This document shows positions 60,555 through 64,000 of a stretch of 64,000 bases of DNA, piece by piece. Positions within the stretch are counted from its first letter, which is position 1, and every line of letters starts with the position of its first letter. The notes below the pieces were generated by a model, which saw only the letters and a program-made list of their open reading frames with translations, was not told the origin of the DNA and made no database searches. This DNA comes from Bacteroidaceae bacterium (GTDB lineage Bacteria > Bacteroidota > Bacteroidia > Bacteroidales > Bacteroidaceae), in assembly GCA_017429525.1 (NCBI GenBank), contig JAFROT010000015.1, forward strand, positions 1-64,000, written 5' to 3'. The translations under genes were made by a program, and so were the position numbers.

Positions 60555-62693
60555 TTAGCGCACCACCACCTTCTTGCCACCATTAATATAGACTCCCTTC
60601 GGGAGCACCGGCTGAGAGCGAGGAGAGGAGACTGCGAGGCGGCGACCGGAGAGATCAAACCATTGACTATTTATAGATTTACCATTTACGATTTTAGCGT
60701 CGGGAGTGGGTCGGCCGTCTTCGTTTATGTCAACTATTCCGTTTTCGCTATCGAGGAGGAGGGTGGCGACGTACTGTTCCGCGGCGTTCTCGATGGTCAG
60801 GGTGAGGGAACTCTGACCATAGCGGGCGAGGGCGGTGGAGAGCCCGAGGGTATTTCTCGTATCCACCTCTTTGCGATAGAGTTCCGTGCCGTCATCGCCG
60901 CGAAGGGTGACGGTGTAAGGCCCTACGAGGTCGCGCATATCCACGAACAGCGTCTGGGCAGAGTACTCACCCGTCAGCGGCTCGGCTGCAGCAGCGGTCT
61001 CGGGGAGACGCGACCGACGAGGACTGCGAGGCGTGGGCTTCACGACGTGCGTGAAGTCGAGACGCTGCTTCTTCGCCTCCTCATCGGGAGGTGTCACGCC
61101 ATCCTCAATGTCATCGTTATAGTAGAAGACTTCATCGCCGAGGGTACAGGACATGAGTTCGTAGTAGTAGCCCGGATTGAGCGTGCAGTTGTCCATAGGA
61201 CGATGCGAACTTCCTATGCCGTCAATCCAAAAATCTTCTCCCACAAAATCATCCTCAAAGATGACCTCACCTGTATTGGCATCACGGCCAATAGGTTTCT
61301 TGAAACTGACACCGCGATAAACGCCCTTGAAGCGCTTTTGCCAGTTGGCAGATTTACTCCTGATGAGGGCCCTTACCTGAGAGGACACAAGAGCATCGGC
61401 ATGGTCATAGACAAGGATGGAATCGCCTGCGGCCGAACGGAAGTCATACAGCAAGTGAGCCGTCTCAGTCCCTGGAGTAACGAAATAGACGCATTGGTTG
61501 TCCTCGTAGAACGCACCGACATATTCCGTCCACGGATCAGTGCCACCCACGAAGGGCATCTGCTCGCTGCATTCGTGGCGACAACGCATCACCTTGCAGG
61601 CGCGACCATCGACAATCGTATCGCCCTCAAAATAGTAGTATTCCAGCTGCAGTGCCTCCCAGGCATTGCCCGTCCAGCCTACTTTCCAGGTCTTTCCTTC
61701 TTCGACGAAGGGACGATAGGCGGTAGGCTGATCATGATGGAATGGTACAAGGTGCTCGCCACGATTGTCGATAACGTAGTACGTAGATTCGAGGAAGAAA
61801 GGGAAATAGAAATCGACCTCATATAGCCCAATGCAATCCGTATCATACATCTCCTCTTTCACCAGCCTCATCCGCTCTACGCCTATTTCGGTTCTCGGAT
61901 CGGAGATGCAATAGATGTAGTTGTTGGGGGCACAATGAATCCACATACGTCCAGAGACATGCAGCGAGTAGCAGTCGTGGGCCGGATCGGGCACGAATTC
62001 GTAGCTGAGACTGTCCTCGGCCGTATTCAGTTCTGAGCCATGCACTTCACGTGTTCTGACCAGATCCGTGCCTCGCCAACCTGCGAAGGGGACGCCGAAG
62101 GTAAAGGGCAGATAATAGGTGGGGCTCCAGACGTAGGCGAGGTCTTCCCACCATACATGGCCATCATCGTAAATAGGTGTGCAGAGGGTACCTATGCCTT
62201 CGACCCAATTGATTGCGGTAGCGTCCTCTTCTTCCGTGCGGTCGTTGGATGTGAGCAAGATGGATTTCAAGCGCTCCCCGTTTACGACGAGTTCGTCAAC
62301 TGACGTCACCGTAAAGTGGCTGTTGCCATACACTTCGAGGTCTATCTCATCGCCCACGTCGAGCGTGAAATCGTAAAGCAGGATCTCGCGTCCCTGGCTT
62401 TCTTTGTACAGATAAACGCGTCCATCCTCTTCGCGTAGCAGCCCCTCGATTTGCTCGGCCCCGTCATCTGTCTTGGAGTAGAGTGCCTCGTAGGTGCGCC
62501 CATCCCGCTCGAACAGATTCTTTTCCGACGAGAAGTAATAGGTGGTCATGATGTTTGTAGGACGCCAGTTATTGCTGTGAACACGCCAAAACTTTCCTTG
62601 CTCAACGAAGGGGTGATAAACAAGCGTGTCCTGCTGTGCCCAACTGCCAATGGCTGTCAGGCAGATGATTAAGAGTAAAGCAATTCGTTTCAT
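60555..62693 (-). CDS. Secreted protein with a duplicated 300-residue domain and sorting-type tail
   Basis: A 712-residue exported protein of unknown function. The signal peptide ends S-W-A with Gln20 next. Two similar halves start at YHPFVEQGKFWRV (26-38) and YRPFVEEGKTWKV (326-338), exactly 300 residues apart; later parts also match (ILLYDFTLDVGDEI with LLYDFRSAAGDSI, WVEGIG with WIDGIG). A linker and beta-rich domain follow (about 590-670). The end WFDLSGRRL...GVYINGGKKVVVR is like the tail of the GH95 protein. Just before it, KIVNGKSINSQ is encoded by an R2 repeat. Confidence 0.75.
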   Translation of the reverse strand: MKRIALLLIICLTAIGSWAQQDTLVYHPFVEQGKFWRVHSNNWRPTNIMTTYYFSSEKNLFERDGRTYEALYSKTDDGAEQIEGLLREEDGRVYLYKESQGREILLYDFTLDVGDEIDLEVYGNSHFTVTSVDELVVNGERLKSILLTSNDRTEEEDATAINWVEGIGTLCTPIYDDGHVWWEDLAYVWSPTYYLPFTFGVPFAGWRGTDLVRTREVHGSELNTAEDSLSYEFVPDPAHDCYSLHVSGRMWIHCAPNNYIYCISDPRTEIGVERMRLVKEEMYDTDCIGLYEVDFYFPFFLESTYYVIDNRGEHLVPFHHDQPTAYRPFVEEGKTWKVGWTGNAWEALQLEYYYFEGDTIVDGRACKVMRCRHECSEQMPFVGGTDPWTEYVGAFYEDNQCVYFVTPGTETAHLLYDFRSAAGDSILVYDHADALVSSQVRALIRSKSANWQKRFKGVYRGVSFKKPIGRDANTGEVIFEDDFVGEDFWIDGIGSSHRPMDNCTLNPGYYYELMSCTLGDEVFYYNDDIEDGVTPPDEEAKKQRLDFTHVVKPTPRSPRRSRLPETAAAAEPLTGEYSAQTLFVDMRDLVGPYTVTLRGDDGTELYRKEVDTRNTLGLSTALARYGQSSLTLTIENAAEQYVATLLLDSENGIVDINEDGRPTPDAKIVNGKSINSQWFDLSGRRLAVSSPRSQPVLPKGVYINGGKKVVVR
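60661..60698. repeat. R2 repeat inside a reading frame
   Basis: The minus strand reads AAAATCGTAAATGGTAAATC, matching the intergenic R2 at 7940 in 19 of 20 bases. It encodes KIVNGKSINSQ. Confidence 0.75.
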
Positions 62694-62751
62694 ATTTTTT
62701 ATCTGTTTTTAATTTTCCATTTAAGATTCCTTTCGTACTAACGTTAACACG

Positions 62752-62867
62752 TCCGCTCGAGCTCTGCTCGCCTCGACACTTCGAAGAAGTAGAACCAACT
62801 CGTCAACTAGAACCAACTCGTCAACTTGTCAACTAAAAGTCAACTTGTCAACTATAAGTCAACTATC
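62752..62867. repeat. R3 fragment and GTCAACT repeats at the 3' end of the regulator gene
   Basis: CGCTCGAGCTCTGCTCGC (R3) is followed by two 18-bp copies of TAGAACCAACTCGTCAAC (62790-62825) and several GTCAACT units. The regulator gene stop (TAG, 62854-62852) lies inside the last units. Confidence 0.75.
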
Positions 62868-64000
62868 ACCTGCTCGAAGGGGATTTCGGGATCGTCTTGC
62901 CCGAAGATTTCCTTTTTCAGTTTGAGCTTGCGATGCTGTACGGCAGAGATGCTGACGCCGTAGATATTACCGATGGCACGATTGGTGAGGCGCAGACGCG
63001 TGAGGATGCAGAGTTGCACGTCCTCCTCGCGCATTGCCGGATATTGCTGTCGCAGACGCGCGATGCGGTCGCCATCGATGGCATCGAGGGTGTGCTCCAC
63101 CTCGGCCCATTCGTGCTGAGAGAGCGCCACGTGGCGCTGGGCACTGCCCTCGAGCTTTTGAATGACCTCAGAGCGCTGCAGGATGAAGTCCTTGAGGAAC
63201 GCTACTGTGCCGTCGCGCTGTCGGAGTTGCTCGCGCTGGGCTGCACTCTCCTGCTCGCGCAGCTGCAGTTCCTGAGCGTGGAGGCGTGCCTCGTGATGGC
63301 GAAGCCGTGTCTCATGGATGCGTTCATCCACCTCATGCTTACGTCGCCAAGCCTCAGCCAGTCGCTGCTGACGATGGACGCGCAACCGTGCACGAATGAC
63401 GAAGGTGGCAGCGATAGCCAGCAGGACGGCAACGGCGAGAGCGCCCCAGAGGGTACGGCGATTCAGCGCTGACGCATAGCGTAAACGCTCATTCTCTCGT
63501 TCCTGCGCAAGCGAAGCCTGATAGTAGGCGTCTTTCTGCTCCAACGCCTTGAAATAGAGATCCTCGGCATGACTGAACGCTTCGTCGATGGCCTCCTCTG
63601 CCGCCTCGATGTCCTGACGGCGCAGTGCAAGCTTGGCGAGATTGCTCTGCACGATGTAAGCCGCCTGCAGGTCGTCGCCCGGACGCATACGCCGATAGAC
63701 CGCCTCAGCCTCAACAAGGGAATCGCAACTCATCAGACAGCGCCCCAGCACCTGGAGCGTGCCCTGAAGGATATGATCGGGCGCGCAAGCCTCTGCCTGT
63801 CGGGCAAAGCGCAGTGCCGCAGGGTAGTCCTCCATCGCCCAATGGATGTTGGCGAGGCTGGTGAGCGTCTGACAGAGAAGTTCGGTGCCAAGCGTATCTC
63901 GAAGCGTAACCGCCAGGGCATGAGCCCGATGTGTATAGGCCAGAGCCTCGTCGAAGGGCGTATCGTTGTTGTAAGCCAACTGGCTCGCGTACGTACCTAT
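62852..64000 (-). CDS. TPR-type membrane regulator with C-terminal HTH, 5' end outside window
   Basis: The frame stays open to the window edge, so the N-terminus is missing. At least 380 residues are visible. TPR-like helices (SLANIHWAMEDYPAALRFAR, QSNLAKLALRRQDIEAAEEA) are followed by one membrane helix (WGALAVAVLLAIAATFVI). A long coiled coil comes next, and then an HTH near the C-terminus (LRLTNRAIGNIYGVSISAV). This layout is known from Bacteroidales one-component regulators that link a sensor to a LuxR-like DNA-binding end. Target genes unknown; the secreted protein gene just downstream is a candidate. Confidence 0.75.
   Translation of the reverse strand: MGTYASQLAYNNDTPFDEALAYTHRAHALAVTLRDTLGTELLCQTLTSLANIHWAMEDYPAALRFARQAEACAPDHILQGTLQVLGRCLMSCDSLVEAEAVYRRMRPGDDLQAAYIVQSNLAKLALRRQDIEAAEEAIDEAFSHAEDLYFKALEQKDAYYQASLAQERENERLRYASALNRRTLWGALAVAVLLAIAATFVIRARLRVHRQQRLAEAWRRKHEVDERIHETRLRHHEARLHAQELQLREQESAAQREQLRQRDGTVAFLKDFILQRSEVIQKLEGSAQRHVALSQHEWAEVEHTLDAIDGDRIARLRQQYPAMREEDVQLCILTRLRLTNRAIGNIYGVSISAVQHRKLKLKKEIFGQDDPEIPFEQVIVDL

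Overview
The window looks like a GC-rich (well above 50% by eye) chromosome segment from a member of the Bacteroidales, most like Prevotellaceae. The evidence is TAnnTTTG -7 boxes, several with a TTG/TTTG element 19-21 nt upstream. Exported proteins mostly carry Gln right after the predicted signal-peptidase site, and a glutaminyl cyclase is encoded here. Bacteroidales-type families are present (DUF2851, BspA-like LRR, VirE/DUF3874, GH95, Q-type sulfatase/NahK pair). Genus cannot be fixed from this sequence alone.

Layout. 0-8 kb: tRNA-Met, an S1 sulfatase, a C4-dicarboxylate antiporter, an N-acetylhexosamine-kinase-like phosphotransferase and a large secreted MG2-type protein. 8-11.6 kb: a phosphohexomutase, then a repeat-rich gap and a lone VirE-type ATPase. 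11.6-17 kb: coaD, parE, a GNAT-like protein and an OmpA-family protein. 17-21.8 kb: dapB-lepB-DUF2851-dprA run. 21.8-25.3 kb: nhaA and two glycosyltransferases. 25.5-28.9 kb: tRNA-Leu, a 49-codon ORF and a GH95 fucosidase. 28.9-34.5 kb: O-methyltransferase-aroQ, polyprenyl synthase divergent from a radical SAM gene, Fur-family regulator, a short nucleoside kinase and a sirtuin. 34.6-42.8 kb: three FKBP isomerases, Lrp/AsnC regulator overlapping a fused amidotransferase-dipeptidase, glutaminyl cyclase, sufE, rbfA and a LolC/E-type permease. 42.9-56 kb: GH2 beta-galactosidase, metG, zinc metallopeptidase, typA, rpsO and a YfhO-family membrane protein. 56-64 kb: tRNA-Arg, an AT-richer BspA/dockerin surface protein, a 1-kb repeat-rich gene-free stretch, a secreted duplicated-domain protein and a truncated TPR/HTH regulator at the edge.

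How the genes work together: most of the window is housekeeping, interleaved with glycan-use genes (sulfatase, NahK-like kinase, GH95, GH2) that point to host or plant glycan salvage. Signal peptidase I (lepB) and glutaminyl cyclase together account for the Gln+1 export signature.

The most unusual signal is a set of short repeat families that lie both between genes and inside genes, in frame. A GC-rich palindrome (R1) encodes an N-terminal extension of CoaD with no alternative start codon after it, and a loop in the GH2 enzyme. A second element (R4) is present three times, once in GH2 and twice in the YfhO protein, always in the same orientation and reading frame, giving related peptides of the form MTNxES-L...SYSSF. 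A third (R2) encodes part of the C-terminus of a secreted protein. Other points of interest are promoters placed about 10 nt before start codons, a start codon 2 nt after a tRNA, and inverted repeat copies around the BspA gene.
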